A stretch of 64,000 nt of DNA, from the NCBI GenBank assembly GCA_033182465.1, contig CP137326.1, positions 1,643,501 to 1,707,500 of the forward strand, written 5' to 3'. Below the pieces are notes generated by a model. That model saw only the letters and a program-made list of their open reading frames with translations, had not been told where the DNA came from and searched no databases. Below, in pieces: positions 32,935 to 44,162 of this stretch (position 1 is its first letter; the number at the start of each line of letters is the position of its first letter). The translations under genes were made by a program, and so were the position numbers. The stretch comes from Sanghuangporus weigelae (taxonomy: Eukaryota; Basidiomycota; Agaricomycetes; Hymenochaetales; Hymenochaetaceae).

Positions 32935-33630
32935 GAAGTGATTCCGCCCTCGTAACTATCCAGAAAGGTCAGCAAGGCCCATTTAATGTCTTTCTTCTTT
33001 GGCATCTCCTTTGCTTTCAGTATAGGTAAGTTGCTTCATATTTTGCGTATCTTGGCTAACTGATCTTTCAATTGTATGAGCGTCATGTCTTCGATAGCAT
33101 CGTGGTCAAACTGCAGTTCGACTGCATCAATTTGTGTGTCATTTTCTTCTTTTCTTTGCCTTCTCATATCACATTTATGACGTTTCATTGCGTAGTCCAT
33201 CTCCCTCTCGTCCTCAACTTCTCAGCACTGCTTCTTATCCCTTCCCTCAGCATCTTCGATTCAAGCCTGTCTCCTGAGGAACTTTTGGTTGTCTTCAGAG
33301 GTGAGTTTCTCTTCAATAAAATCTTCTGTATTATTTCTTTGATATCTGAACAACGCATTGAATAGGTCCACAGTGCTGTTAGGATTTTTGTGATAGAATC
33401 TTCTAAAGGAGCCAAGGGCTCCTTCATTCACGTCGTTCATTGCTGGTATCCAAGCCAGTTCCTTCTCTGCTTTGGTGAGTGCTGCAATCGTATCATTGTT
33501 ATTGAATTCTGATGAAAATTGCTCTCAAGTTGTCAGGGTGCCTTTTAAAAAGACTACAAAAAGCTCTTCAAGCTTCAGTAGTCTTCCTTCGGCAATAAGT
33601 TTTTGTATTGCTTTAATTGCATTGGGGCGG
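32935..33630 (-). pseudogene. C-terminal fragment of a large basidiomycete orphan protein
   Basis: On the minus strand, starting at the edge of an inserted LTR, the frame reads AIQKLIAEGRLLKLEELFVV, a stop, then TKAEKELAWIPAMNDVNEGA, LGSFRRFYHKNPNSTVDLF and NALFRYQRN. After an intron-like break come KTTKSSSGDRLESKMLREGI and later MTLIQLKDQLAKIRK. The ELAWIPAxNDxNEGALG block is a hallmark of a large orphan protein family repeated in Agaricomycete genomes and often close to transposons. In-frame stops and the loss of the N-terminal part by the LTR insertion at 33,631 show it is non-functional. The decayed coiled-coil gene at 54,328 looks like the N-terminal part of the same family. Confidence 0.5.
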
Positions 33631-35467
33631 TGTCGGTCAGCGGTGTCATATCTGAAGGTGCTACAGATGTCCGTCCTACTAAGGGTGCTGAATGTATGAA
33701 GGGACCTCCAAAAATGGGATGCCGACGCTATCAGACTCTCAAAGACCTACTACCCGGCAGGTGCCAGGAACCGTCGGAGACGTAATGGATAGGTCTAGGG
33801 ATGCCGCTGGACAAAGGGAATAGGATAACAGGACCGCCGCTTGAGAGGGGGGATCACAGGGGGCTGCCGACGTAGCGTAAACACAATAGATGGAGAGAAA
33901 GGACCGTATAAGATGAATATATGGACTAAGCTGGAGTGAAAGGCTGGAAAGGGCACTGCAGGGGTGTATGATAGGAAGGCTGGGTCGCCAGGTGGCTGCT
34001 GACGTTGAATAAAGGGGTGCCGGATTGAGGGGGAGGCTGCACAAATCTGCCGAAGTAGCATAAACGCGATAGATGAAAGGAAAAGACCGTATAAGATCAA
34101 TAGATGGGATAAACTGGAGTGAAAGGCTGGAAAGGACGCCGAAGGGGAGTCTGATAAGAAGCCTGGGTCGCTGAAGGGTCGCCGATGTCAAATAGAGGGG
34201 CGCCGGACAGGTATAAAGTGTGAGGAGGAGGCTCAGGGTTAAATCCCAAGCCCTACTCACTCACTGAACGTCAGAGCGGCAGAGGCGTACCGGAGGCGGC
34301 GAAGGCAAGTAGAATGTGGAGTCAAACAAGAGGAGATGTCAAGGATAGTATATAGTCAAGGGGGAGGCTCAGTACATGAGGGGAGACTCAGAGTGAGGGA
34401 TATCTCGAACTCTGGCGCTCGGTCTGGTACATGCTCTTGGAATCCTTGCTAGGCTTGGAATCCTTGCTAGGCTTGGAATCCTGTCGTCTACAAGCTAGTA
34501 TAAGCTCTATATATACTCTACTGCTGTCGCCGACACATCCTACTGTCTGACAACATCTCCTGAGTCATCTGGGTCGCCAAGGGCCGCTGCCGGAGCGCCC
34601 AGGTGAAATCTGAGAGCGGCAACGTGAGGGGGGCATCTAATCTCATGAAATATTGAGTATCTGCAATAACATGGGCGCCGGCGGAGTTGGGCTTGGCGGC
34701 GCGAGTCGGTGGCTTGGCACGCTGATGTACCACATGCCTACCTTCCATACATGGTCTAATGGGGGCCGCCGCGTCGGGGGGAAGTCGGGAAACATCGGAG
34801 CCGATGATTGGAGGCTGATATCGCGTATATGAGACAAAGGGCGCATCAGCCGATGTCCCTGAGGTGTCCGATGCATCGGCGGCACTCAATACAGAGTGTG
34901 GGCGATCCCTAGTGACTAATATGAGTGGCCGGAGCGGCAGTGCTGTGGGGGACTGCCGGACTGGTGGCAGATACATCGTAATGAGGCATGTAAGCACATA
35001 TGACAATATATAGCTCCCTAGACAATGGGGGACTGCTTGGTAAGCTGTAGGAGGTGTCGGCGAGGGTACCTGAGGATGTCTGAGTGTCCGCCACATTGAT
35101 CGGCGCCAAAGGGGGGCCGACTCGGAGGCATCCAGAGTCGCCGCACGGCTGTACGTATGGTAAATCATAAGATCGGCGGCACGTAGTCACTGAGGGATGT
35201 GTCCTATAGTGCCTGGTGCTGGGTAGGAGCTGTTGGCGGACCTGTCTGAGTGTCGGGGAGCCATCGGCGGATCGATTTGGGTCATAGGAGGGCGCCGCAG
35301 TACAGTACGTGTGCTGGAATCAATGGATACATGCTCAAATGATGTCCCGAGTGCAATAGGAGTGTGCCCTCACACTCTCAGGTGTCGGCAGTGCTGGGAT
35401 ATGGTATCTGCAGTAAGAGGGAGCCATAGTATGAGTGTACTGGCACAGGAGGAGCCAGTGCGCTACA
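33631..35467 (-). mobile_element. LTR-like unit A (TGTAG family, 1.84 kb)
   Basis: On the minus strand this unit begins TGTAGCGCACTGGCTCCTCC and ends ATCTGAAGGTGC-complement followed by ...CCGACA. It is homologous along its length to units at 42,415 (same orientation), 58,136 and 61,752 (opposite orientation). A TATA-like box (TATATATAGAGC on the minus strand, about 34,505-34,520) and a following region that could be R-U5 support reading it as a long terminal repeat of a Gypsy-type element. Unlike its relatives, its flanks do not match (GCGG left, ACGC right), so it may be a recombinant or one end of a larger element. Overlapping open frames of up to 216 codons inside it are of low complexity and I do not call them genes. 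Confidence 0.75.
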
Positions 35468-35579
35468 ACGCATCAATCACAAGTCTCCGGATCCCGGATC
35501 CGTACTCCTGACAAAGAGATTTGACCCTGCAGCGTCGTCCACAGTCCCTCTCCCATTCAAAACGTCGCAGATTTGCTCT
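35468..35579. other. Short spacer between LTR-like units
   Basis: These 112 bp lie between unit A and the LTR-like sequence starting near 35,580. The stretch is part of the repeat island, with no feature of its own that I can identify. Confidence 0.4.
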
Positions 35580-36751
35580 GTAAGGCTAGCCAAGGTCTTT
35601 CCAAGTCTTTTCCCCAAGTTCCGACTCGTTCCGCTCAAAGACACCCGGTTCCGAAGGCTTCGCTTATGATCTCACCTTTCTATATGCGTCCCGTTTATTT
35701 CTTTATGCTCTCGTTCCGACCATGCTTAGTATTGTTTCTTTCTGTTTTATGTGTCCCTTAACCATTCATATGCGCCCCTCTCCATGGTGGATAAGTGATA
35801 TGTGTTCCCCTTTTTCTTATAGCTTATGTTTTCTGACCGATGGGAGGCTCAGTTTAGATGCTTAGTATAAATTTAGCACGACTCTCGTAGTGGGGAGGGG
35901 GAGTTCTCACACCGTCTCTAGTCCCCCAGCTTCGAGTTCTTCTTGTTCGTAGAAAACTCTCTCGTCTCTAAAGCATAATATACGATATTTCGTGTTCTGT
36001 ACAGTCGATCGGTGACCTCTCTTCGCAGCAGAGTCGTTCGTACGTTCGTATAGTTCGCCTGGTTCGTATATAGGACCCATCCTGTCTCTGTCATCCGGAT
36101 CGAAACTTCATTGCGTGTTCCGATCGGTTTCGCTGGTTTCGCCCGTAACCCAGTTACTTAGCGCGCCGCGTGCTTTCGGTCTCGTAACACCTTCCCCTCA
36201 CCACTGTCGTCGGAAAAGGACACCATATTGTCCCTTTCCATCACCGTAAAGTCCCTCCGTCTCTTGTATCACGTTAGGGTTGCTCAGTTACCGTCCCCGT
36301 CCTTCATATCGCGTTTCGAATCGTTACGCCGCGTTCCGACACTTTAGACTCCGAGTGAGATCGGCTGCCGTTGCTTCCCAGTGAGTTAGCACGGTCGATT
36401 AGTCACGTTCAAGTTGGTGGTTCGACTAGCGTAGCCTTAGTTAGATTAGTTTTTGTGCCTTGTGTAAGTCGGCTTTAGTCCAGAGCTCGCAGTTGAGCCG
36501 GAGAGTTGATTTAGCCTTTGCACCGCCACCATCAATCTCGGGAGAAGCCCATCCTTGGAATCCTTCCTCGAGCGCTTCCCACACGTTCCTCAGCCCTCAT
36601 ACAACCCTTCTCTTGTATATTCCATTATCCCTTCATTTCCACTTGCCTTTGGTCTAGGTGTATCTCTCTGCTAACTACTCAAGGGTATTCTAGGGCAGCC
36701 CCTCGAACTTTATATTCCCTGTCCGGTATCAGAACGCCCACAGGAGTTTCA
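35580..36751 (+). mobile_element. LTR-like sequence related to the 1.3-kb TGAAAC family
   Basis: This stretch starts TGTAAGG and ends CACAGGAGTTTCA, which matches in sense orientation the ends (TGTAAG..., ...CAACAGGAGTTTCA) of the 1.3-kb family seen at 46,971 and 55,292. It shares their layout: pyrimidine-rich U3-like part, a TATA-like TTAGTATAAATTTAG at about 35,860, then a long leader-like part. Overall similarity to those copies is low. Target duplications are not evident, so boundaries are approximate. No gene is present; short frames here are spurious. Confidence 0.5.
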
Positions 36752-36777
36752 ACGGTTGGCGATGGTAGAGGCGACTC

Positions 36778-37570
36778 TTGTAGAAATAGAAATATGCACT
36801 TGGGTCTTATTGTCCAGCACTGCCTACTCTACATACATGCTGTCTCTATATATATACTGGGATAAACTAGCGAAGGGTGCGACAGAGACGGCACCAGCGA
36901 CGCCGCGCCGCAGGCGTACATCTGAGTCAGCTCCAATTTTGGGGTGTGCCGTGATACTGCCAAGCCATTTGCCACCCCGATCGGTCGAAAGGCGATTGGC
37001 ACAGTGTCTCGTACAGTCGGGCACACTCGGATCACTAGAGGATGCGCTAATAACTGTGAAACACGAAGAATATGAATAAACCTAAAAGGGGAAATCTTCA
37101 AACAAGCGCCCCCTCTGATTCCAGGCCTGGCATGCACGGCGGCTCGCTACACACATTAAACATGGTACCTGGGACTCTGCCCAGTCTCTAGTTGGTGGGA
37201 GGTGGACCAATCAGTGAACCCCGACGCATACCCAGCAGGCGGCGCGGTATCATATAGATCTGCCGCTGCTAGGAATGTGTCCACCGCAGCACTCGGAACG
37301 GCGCGTCTTACATGGTGTGGCTGACTGATGGCATTTGACTTAGGACGTCAGGAAAGTCCGAAAGCTTCATGTTTTGGGCTGATTTGGGCAATCCCCGCAG
37401 AGATGTGAGCAGCGGCGTCTTGGCACAGTGCCCAAGCAGCAGGTGATAGATCGGCACCAGAGAGTCAGGGAGTGGTGGCAGCATATTACGTGCAGCGCCG
37501 GGGTATCTGGTCTGGTGTTGTGAGGGGTTCTGTGCCATTGGACTAGTACAGGTGGGAGCGGTGTGCTACA
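36778..37570 (-). mobile_element. LTR-like fragment of the TGTAG family (unit F)
   Basis: The right end, GTGTGCTACA, and a minus-strand TATA-like box near 36,845-36,860 match the family of the unit at 38,533. Parallel features such as the GACGGC and GGCGCG blocks after the box occur in the same order. The left boundary is uncertain and no target duplication is found. The unit sits inside a reverse-oriented copy of the 450-bp LTR whose remainder is at 37,571-37,978. Confidence 0.45.
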
Positions 37571-37978
37571 ACATTATCCTTCATTTTAATATTCTTTTCC
37601 TTTTTCTTTTCTTTTCTTTTGTGCTTATTCATCCATTCACTGGAACATTCTACGATGTTCTATCACGCTCACTAATCATCCCTTTTCTTCATCATGTGAC
37701 TTCTTTATAGAGTAGACCTTTCTCGTGCTTGAAGCCTATATAAGTAGATAGTTTAACTCTTTCGATTCCTTGTCTTACTATTCTACTTACCTTCACTTCG
37801 ACATAAGTACCTACTCTTGTATTATCTAGTTGTTAATTCTACTTACCTTCACTTCAACATAGTGTTTAACATAGCGGGTGACTTCTCGGCGACCTGGTTT
37901 AACCAGATCATTTGTCCTTGCTTTGTTGTTGTATTGGCCACCTTGAGATCGACGCCTGTTAGTCTTGCCACCTAACAC
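37571..37978 (-). mobile_element. Partial 450-bp TGTTAGG LTR (second copy)
   Basis: The minus strand starts TGTTAGGTGGCAAGACTAAC and follows the complete LTR at 42,089-44,162 through the tandem CTTACCTTCACTTC motif, the TATATAAGTAG box and the CACATGATGAAG segment. It stops at the edge of unit F. It is therefore a copy truncated or interrupted by F; the far end was not found nearby. Confidence 0.65.
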
Positions 37979-38532
37979 GTCTGGTGATCACAGATCACTC
38001 GTTTTGTCCTTGTTTTGTAGTCTGACAGTGTATAAAAAGCCTCCAATGTTGTAGGTAGAGTAGTAGTAGCAGTGGCAACTGCCCTAAATACTAGTAGAGA
38101 CTTCTTGACATCCACTCGATGCTTCCCTTCTTGTTCTGAAGCCATCTAAGACAGACCGAGGCGTCTACCTCTCTGGCAGGAGAAGGAAGCATCACTCCGA
38201 AGCATGCTTCCTTCCCCTCTCGGTGTAGTAGAGTCTCTGGCTTAGACTCTGCTCCTCTATCTTCCCCTCTGTGACTTGACTTTGTTCTGAGGACCCTGCC
38301 AGCTCACGCAGTGTCCCCGGTCTCCACTGTGGGCTACCTCAGCAATGTTACGAAAATTGTGGATTGGTAATGCGGTGTGGGACAAGACACTTTACACACC
38401 GAATTCCATTCAGGCCAAGGATGCAGGACTATACTAGCCAAGAGGATCCAGAAGGAAGCGAACTTTGAAATGAGGGAGCAGATACTCTTCATTTGCAAGT
38501 TGGACTATCTAACATGCATATTGGAAATACGC

Positions 38533-39951
38533 TGTAGACTATCAGACCCTCTTAAGCGGCGGCGAAGGCGACGGCGTTCGACCACAGAGAGGCGTCGGCG
38601 GTGTCAATGATCGGAGAGGTAAGAAGGGATCCAACTCGTGGCTCGACCTCCTGGACAGCTTGGTGCCGTGGGGGACAATTTGACCCGGAAGCACTGCTGC
38701 CGATCGGGATGCGCGCTCAGTCGTGGGGAGAGCTCAATCGTAGGGGCTATGGTATGATCTGCGTATAAAGGGGACACCGCCGATAATGTACGAGACAAAG
38801 CCGCCGACGAGTCAAGATGTCGGCGTCGCGAATAAGCAATAGAGCGACGGCGCTGTCGAGTCCTGCGAGCGGCGGCGATTACTAGTAGAGCGACGGTACC
38901 GCCGATTACCAGGAGAGCGACGGTGTCGCCGATTACCAGGAGAGCGACGGTGTCGTCGATTGTTAAGAGGGTGATGGCGCTGCCGATTCCCAGGAGAGCG
39001 GCGGGGTCGCCGATTACCAGGAGAGCGACGGTGTCGCCGAGTGTCAAGAGGGCGATGGCGCTGCCGATTCCCAGGACGGGGATAGCTCTGCCGATCACTT
39101 GCGCAGTGGCGAGTGAGCACGTGCCCCTGTTATTCCCTTAAACGGGGGCGGCGTCTTGTGTCGGCACACGATCTTCGGCGGAGGCGATAGAGAGCAAAAG
39201 GGCTAATAGAGACGAGAGGAGTGCACTGAGATCTATTCTGAACTACTGCTGCTGAACACTACATACATGAGGTCTATATATACTGGGGAATGCTGGGGAA
39301 GAGCGTCACAGAGGCAGCGACAGTGACGGCGCGTCACAGACGCGCAATCGGTGCGGACCCGAAGATCGGGGCGCGCCGCGAAGCTGCCAAGACATGGGCG
39401 CGCGCTGATCGGGCTGGCGGTGATTGGCGCGGCGCATCATCATCGGGCGCGCTCGGATCGCTAAGTGGTCGCACCACACGAATATGAAACGTCAGGGGAG
39501 GCAATAATACTAAAAGGGGAATACGCGAGTGGCCGCCGCGTCCGACAATCGGACTCGGCGTACGAAGCAGCATAGTATGAACATGAAACGTGGTACCTGG
39601 GACCTTGTAAAACCACTACCCGACGTCGGATAAGCCAATCAACAGGAGCCGACGAATATTCCATCGGCTATACGGTTCGATATCCTTCCGCCGCCGTAGC
39701 CGATACATCCGTTGCAACGTTCCAGGCGCCCATGTATCAGAAAGTGCGGCTGGCCAAGCATACTCGGTTTGGGAAGTCTTCAAAGGACAGGAGGCGGCGG
39801 ACGTATTGGTTGAGCCGCGAATCAAGGAGCGGCGGTTTGGAAGGTCTTAAGGAGCGGCGGAGGTGTAGCGGTCGCCGCACAATGGTATACTGTACGGAGT
39901 ACTGAGGGGCCTGTACCGACGTACCGGTACAGGCAAGTGCGGCGCACTACA
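38533..39951 (-). mobile_element. Solo LTR-like unit E (1.42 kb) inserted in copy O
   Basis: The ends are TGTAG and CTACA, and the unit is flanked by the 4-bp duplication ACGC (38,529-38,532 and 39,952-39,955). The uninterrupted sequence is seen in the homologous copy at 45,015-45,035, which proves insertion. On the minus strand a TATA box (CAGTATATATAGACC) lies near 39,275. A tandem cluster of GCCGATTACCAGGAGAGCGA-like units of about 27 bp (38,880-39,080) is specific to this unit and creates the apparent repetitive open frames there. Its ends place it in the same family as units A, B, C and D, but internal similarity is weak. Confidence 0.85.
38880..39085. repeat. Imperfect 27-bp tandem repeats in unit E
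   Basis: About seven imperfect copies of a unit containing GATTACCAGGAGAGCGACGG or GATTCCCAGGAGAGCGGCGG follow one another. They encode a repetitive Leu/Ile/Val or Arg/Arg/His run depending on frame, so the open frames of 100-160 codons on either strand are repeat artefacts. Confidence 0.8.
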
Positions 39952-41637
39952 ACGCCTCCACCAGAACGAAGCTACGCTACCATGAAAGACAGAAACATCT
40001 CGAGATATACAGAACTCCTGCAACGAAGACACTATTGATGAGGTGCTACCCGAAGGTTTGTGCACGAGAACCTGATATGTGCCAATTGTTATTTGGCATA
40101 CCAACGGAGCTGGGTACTGTTGGAATGGCTCATGAAATGTTTCGTGGAACGGTTGATTGCAAGGGAGGCAGCCAATGTCAAGATTTGACATAAGCCTGGA
40201 CCTTCGGAACGTACAGAAGACCAACCACTACCGAACCGTGGAATGAGCGCATACGATCACGAAGTCGCCATATGGCTCAGCGATAGGGATGTCTATGCAC
40301 TGAAGGTTGGCATGTGAGCTTGGATCAATCAGCATCGTCACCAGACCTTGTATTGAAACACTGCAGTGGAAGTTGATTGGCCGGTTTATTGGAACCCGCC
40401 ATCGGACATCGAGAAATTAACGGAAGAAGCGATAGAACGCTTGATGACATCCTGGCGAGCATCGGAGCCAGCAGTCATCACTATAGACGAATGGTCTGCC
40501 CCTGATCATGTGGGGCAGAGATTCAGGTTAACGACAGGCGCGGAACTACGACTATCGGACATCGAAGTAGCAGCAAGGCACAGAAGGATTGTGGCCGAGT
40601 ATATGGAGCTGCTGAGATTAACCACAGAAGATTAGCAGGCGTTGCCGATCCCTAATGACGAAGTTAGATCCTCTCCCATGATCAAGGATTAAGGGGGCAG
40701 AAGCTCAGCCCGGAACGGAGCGCCGGAGAAGAGATGGCTTGGCACCCATCAGGTGGTACCCAGCCTAGAAACGGAAGAAGGCTCTCATGGGAGATAAGAT
40801 AAGTAGGATTAACATGTGACAAGATTGCAGATCGCTAGAAGTAAGGGGAAGCTTCGCGAAGCATTGGAATGTGCGGAGGCTGGTGGTCCTCCCTAGTTTG
40901 GCAGGAGTGTTTTTGTTTCACCATTGGAATATTGTTTGCGTAGTAACACGCTAGGTAAATATTGATGGTGGTTGAGACTTATTAACCTGCCCAATCAAAG
41001 AGGGATGTTAGATAGTAAGTAGGTAGTGACTAAGCGAGGTAGCTAGTCTATTTAAGCGCCAGCTGAGGCGGGCATTGTCCCTCAGCAAAATTATTTGTAC
41101 CTTCAATCATAAGCTGTACTCTTTGATTGAAACCCTGTTCTACTATTAAGTTAAGCTTGAGCTCTAGCTCGCTTCTTGGTAGTACATCTTAGCCTTCGCT
41201 ATACTATTCTCCAATTGTTGTTGTACAGAAGGAGGAAGCAGGGACTTGTTCCGGTAGGCTTGGTTGACCACCTCACCGAAAACCGCTGGTCCTAACAAGC
41301 AACCCCTTCATTTCCCAGTAGAGTTCGGGTTATCTTCTACTCACTTACTTTGCATTGATTTTACATAGGCTACCAGTTCCCTTGTACATATCACCCGCAT
41401 ACACCCAGGGCCGTCTTCCAGATCACTCTTTTCTGCTCAGTCACTCTTATTTGTTCTCACTCGCTTCCTATAGGACCGAATGCCCTAGCCTGCTAGGATC
41501 GCACCTACAGACCTAGTCTGATCGTCCACACACACCACAGCTATTACAGCGCCCATCCTAGATTCATCTGAGCAACCTCTATCTAGCCCATCATAGTCCG
41601 ATTGACTCCAACGTGTCCCAATAGTTTATTTTTAACA

Positions 41638-42088
41638 ACCAATTGTATCATTGTGGTGCTCCGTGTCAGACTCTGGTGGCATAGTCATCTGATCTATATG
41701 TGAGTAACATATTGAGTCAAAGCATCCTCTGATGCAACCGTCATTGTATACCTGAGAGCCTTTTGACTGATCTTCTGCCTCCATGATAAGCTGAACATCC
41801 GAGGCCAGGCCCATTTGAACACGCCGATCCCTATCCTACCATCAGAGTATCAAGGTGGATCTACTGACAAACAGTGTCTTGCCCTACCCCAGGTTCGTTG
41901 GAGTGCGTCAGGGAATTGTTATCAAGGTCAATTACTCAGTACGCTTTATGACCTCGAGTGGGACAACGTAAGGAAGGTCTGGAAGTCACAGGACTCAAAC
42001 GGTGTCTGGTTTCCTTAGACACCAAACCCAAACTCAAACACCGTACTATTTACTGAGGAATGGTCCATATATTCACTTAAGACAGTAG
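41638..42088 (+). other. Leader and N-terminal gag-like region of a decayed Gypsy-type element
   Basis: Directly after the LTR-like H1 comes a TATCATTG motif that could be a degenerate primer-binding site. A plus-strand frame then reads MNTPIPILPSEYQGGSTDKQ and continues QVRWSASGNCYQGQLLSTLY and WDNVRKVWKSQDSNGVWFP (41,815-42,018). Downstream, the sequence is cut at 42,088 by a solo LTR with AGTAG duplications and continues at 44,168. I call it gag-associated from position only; the residues themselves match nothing I can name. Confidence 0.35.
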
Positions 42089-44162
42089 TGTTAGGCGGCG
42101 AGACTAACAGACGTCGATCTCGAGGTGGCCAACACAACAACAAACAACAGGCTAAACGCGAGTTGCCGGGCTATCGCACGCTATGTCGAAGTAAAGGTAA
42201 GTAGAATTCAATAGACCAATATAGTACAAGAGTAGGTACCTATGTCGAAGTGAAGGTAAGTAGAATAGTAAGATAAGGAGTTGAAAGAGTCCAACTATCT
42301 ACTTATATAGACTTCGAGCGCGTGAAAGGTCTACTCTAATAAGGAATCACATGATAAAGGAGTGGAGTGATTAGTGAGCGTCGTAGTCGGAAGGAACAGA
42401 TTTAGTCATGGCGGTGTAGGTTGGTGGGTCTATCTGAAGGTGCTACAGACATCCGTTCTACTAGGGGTGCTGAATGTATGAAGAACCCTCCAAAAATGGG
42501 ATGCCGATGCTATCAGACTCTCAAAACCTACTACCTGGCAGGTGCCAGGGACCATCGGAGATGTAATGGATAGGCCTAGAGATGCCGCTGAATGAAGGGA
42601 ACAAGATAACAAGGCTGGCGCTCGAGAGGGGGGATCACAGGAGGCTGGCGACGTCGTATAGCACCAAATGATGGACTGCAAGAGGTGTAAGACGAATATA
42701 AGAGATAAAAAGGGATGAGTGGTTGGCAAGGGCGCCGCTGGGTCGTCAGATAGGATGCCTGGGTCGCCGAAGGGTCGGCGACGTCAGATAGAAGGACCCC
42801 GCTTCAGGGGAAGGGCATATGAATCTGGCGAAGTACCGTAAACGCGCCACTGGATGCCAGAGCGGTGGCTGCGTATCAGAGGCGTCAAAGGTGAGTAGAA
42901 TGATGAATCAAGCAAGAGGAGACATCAAGGATAGTATATAGTCAAGGGGGAGAGCTCAGTACATGAGGGGACACTCAGAGTGAGGGATATCTCGAACTCC
43001 GGTGCTTGGTCTAGTACCTACTCTCTAAGATGGATCTCTGCTTCTACAAGCTAATACAAGCTCTATATATACTCTACTCCTGTTGGCGACACATCCTACT
43101 GTCTGGCGACACCTTCTGACTCATCTGGGTCGCCAAGGGCGGGCGTCGGAGCGCCCAGGCAAAATCTGAGAGCGGCAGCATGAGAGGGGCATCCAATAGC
43201 ATGAAATATCGAACGTCTGCAATAATACGGGCGCCGGCGGAGTTGGGCTTGGTGGCGTGAGTCGGCGGCTTGGCACGCCAATGTACCACATGCCTGACTC
43301 CCATATATCGCCTAATGGGGGCCGCCGCATCTGGGGGAAGTCGGGGGATGTTGGAGCCGATGATTGGAGGCTAATATCGTGTATATGAGACTAAGGGCGC
43401 ATCAGTCAGTGTCCCTAAGGTGTCCGGTGCATCGGCGGCACTCAATATAGTCTGTGGGTGATCACTGGTGACTAATATATGGCGCCAGAGCGGCGGCACT
43501 GCGGGGGACTGCCGGATCGGCGCCAGATACATAGTAATAAGGCCAATGGTGGCACGTATGCACATATGACAATATATAGCTCCATAGGCAATGGGGGGCT
43601 GCTTGTTAAGCTGTAGGAGGCGTCGGCGAAGGTACCTGAGGATGTCTGAGTGTTCGCCATGCTGATTGGCGCCATGGGGTGCCGACTCGGAGGTGTCCAG
43701 AGTCACCGCAAGGCTGTACGTATGGTGAATCGTAAGATCGGCGGTACATAGTCACTGGGGGGTGTGTCCTATAGTCCCTGATACTGAGTAGGAGCTGTCA
43801 GCGACACTATCTAAGTGTCAGGGAGCCATTGCTGGATCGATCTGGGCCTTAGGAGGGCACCGCAGGGAAGTACATGTGCTGGAATCAATGGAAACATGCT
43901 CGGATGGCATCCCGAGCGCCATAGGAGTATGCCCTTCTACTCTGAGGTGTAGGCGGCAATAGGATATGGTATCTGCAGTAGTAGGGAGTCATAGTATGAG
44001 TGTACTGGCACAGGAGGGGCCAGTGCGCTACAGCGGACGAGTAAAGATGAGTAAGCCATGATGGAGTGAATGGGATTAGTAAAAGAGGATGAGTAAAGTA
44101 AAAGAAGAATAAATAAATGAAGGATGACGTAAAAAGAAAGGAAAAATGTTCGAGTCCTAACA
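42089..44162 (+). mobile_element. Solo 450-bp LTR (TGTTAGG...CCTAACA), host of unit B
   Basis: The LTR starts TGTTAGGCGGCGAGACTAAC and ends GAGTCCTAACA. It is flanked by the 5-bp duplication AGTAG (42,084-42,088 and 44,163-44,167), so it is a solo LTR. Without the inserted unit B and its 4-bp duplication it is about 452 bp. It contains a direct repeat of CGAAGTRAAGGTAAGTAGAA and a TATA-like CTTATATAGACTTCGAGC at about 42,303. A reverse-oriented partial copy is at 37,571-37,978. Confidence 0.85.
42415..44032 (-). mobile_element. Solo LTR-like unit B (1.62 kb)
   Basis: The unit is bounded by TGTAGG on the left and GCGCTACA on the right, with the 4-bp duplication GCGG (42,411-42,414 and 44,033-44,036). 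It is inserted in the 450-bp LTR. On the minus strand it is collinear with units A, C and D. A TATA-like TATATATAGAGC (minus) is near 43,065. Open frames of 60-111 codons inside correspond to those of units A, C and D but are interrupted. Confidence 0.88.

Larger units (their letters stand above)
38346..40693 (+). pseudogene. Broken copy of the LTR-borne ORF
   Basis: The frame is open from the first base of the unit (CYENCGLVMRCGTRHFTH...) up to the insertion of unit E at 38,533. It continues after 39,956 with PPPERSYATMKDRNISRYTE. Several in-frame stops follow (for example at LHEN-L-YVPI, NVKI-HK and a UGA replacing a Trp-adjacent Arg at about 40,316). The last third, VDWPVYWNPPSDIEKLTEEA to SPMIKD, stays open apart from one stop near 40,633. 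Loss of function is clear from the insertion and the stops. The intact relatives are at 45,062 and 48,026. Confidence 0.75.
38346..41297 (+). mobile_element. ORF-bearing 1.53-kb LTR-like unit, copy O (host of unit E)
   Basis: This copy starts TGTTACGAAAATTGTGG and ends GGTCCTAACA. It is flanked by the 5-bp duplication AGCAA at 38,341-38,345 and 41,298-41,302. Removing the nested unit E and its 4-bp duplication leaves about 1,529 bp. It is the same family as the copies at 44,369, 44,849 and 47,423. The U3-like part carries the conserved reading frame (see the pseudogene entry). A TATA-like TATTTAAG precedes a small hairpin and a leader-like segment before the terminus. This copy is one of four full-length solo units in the window. 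Confidence 0.85.
37982..41637 (+). mobile_element. LTR-like sequence H1, interrupted by nested insertions
   Basis: The left part (37,982-38,345) matches a second copy at 61,429-61,738, including a TATA box in GTGTATAAAAAGCCTCCAAT and the following GTAGAGTAGTAGTAGCAGTG leader. The right part resumes at 41,303 after the 2.95-kb insertion, with one AGCAA copy on each side. It seems to end TTTTTAACA near 41,637, after which a gag-like region starts. I read it as the 5' LTR of the Gypsy-type element whose gag lies to the right; orientation and spacing agree, but the link is an inference. Confidence 0.5.

Noticed and set aside
33739-35190. Several open frames of 90-216 codons inside unit A, with counterparts in units B, C and D
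   Set aside because: They overlap in different phases, are low in complexity (Ser, Pro, Leu, Ala) and are interrupted in B and C. They look like by-products of GC-biased repeat DNA. The parallel with the ORF-bearing family made me consider them, but evidence for coding is missing.
38604-39141. Repetitive reading frames rich in LLVIGDTVAL or RRHRRSPGN units
   Set aside because: They are produced by imperfect 27-bp tandem repeats in unit E and exist on both strands at once, so they are not genes.
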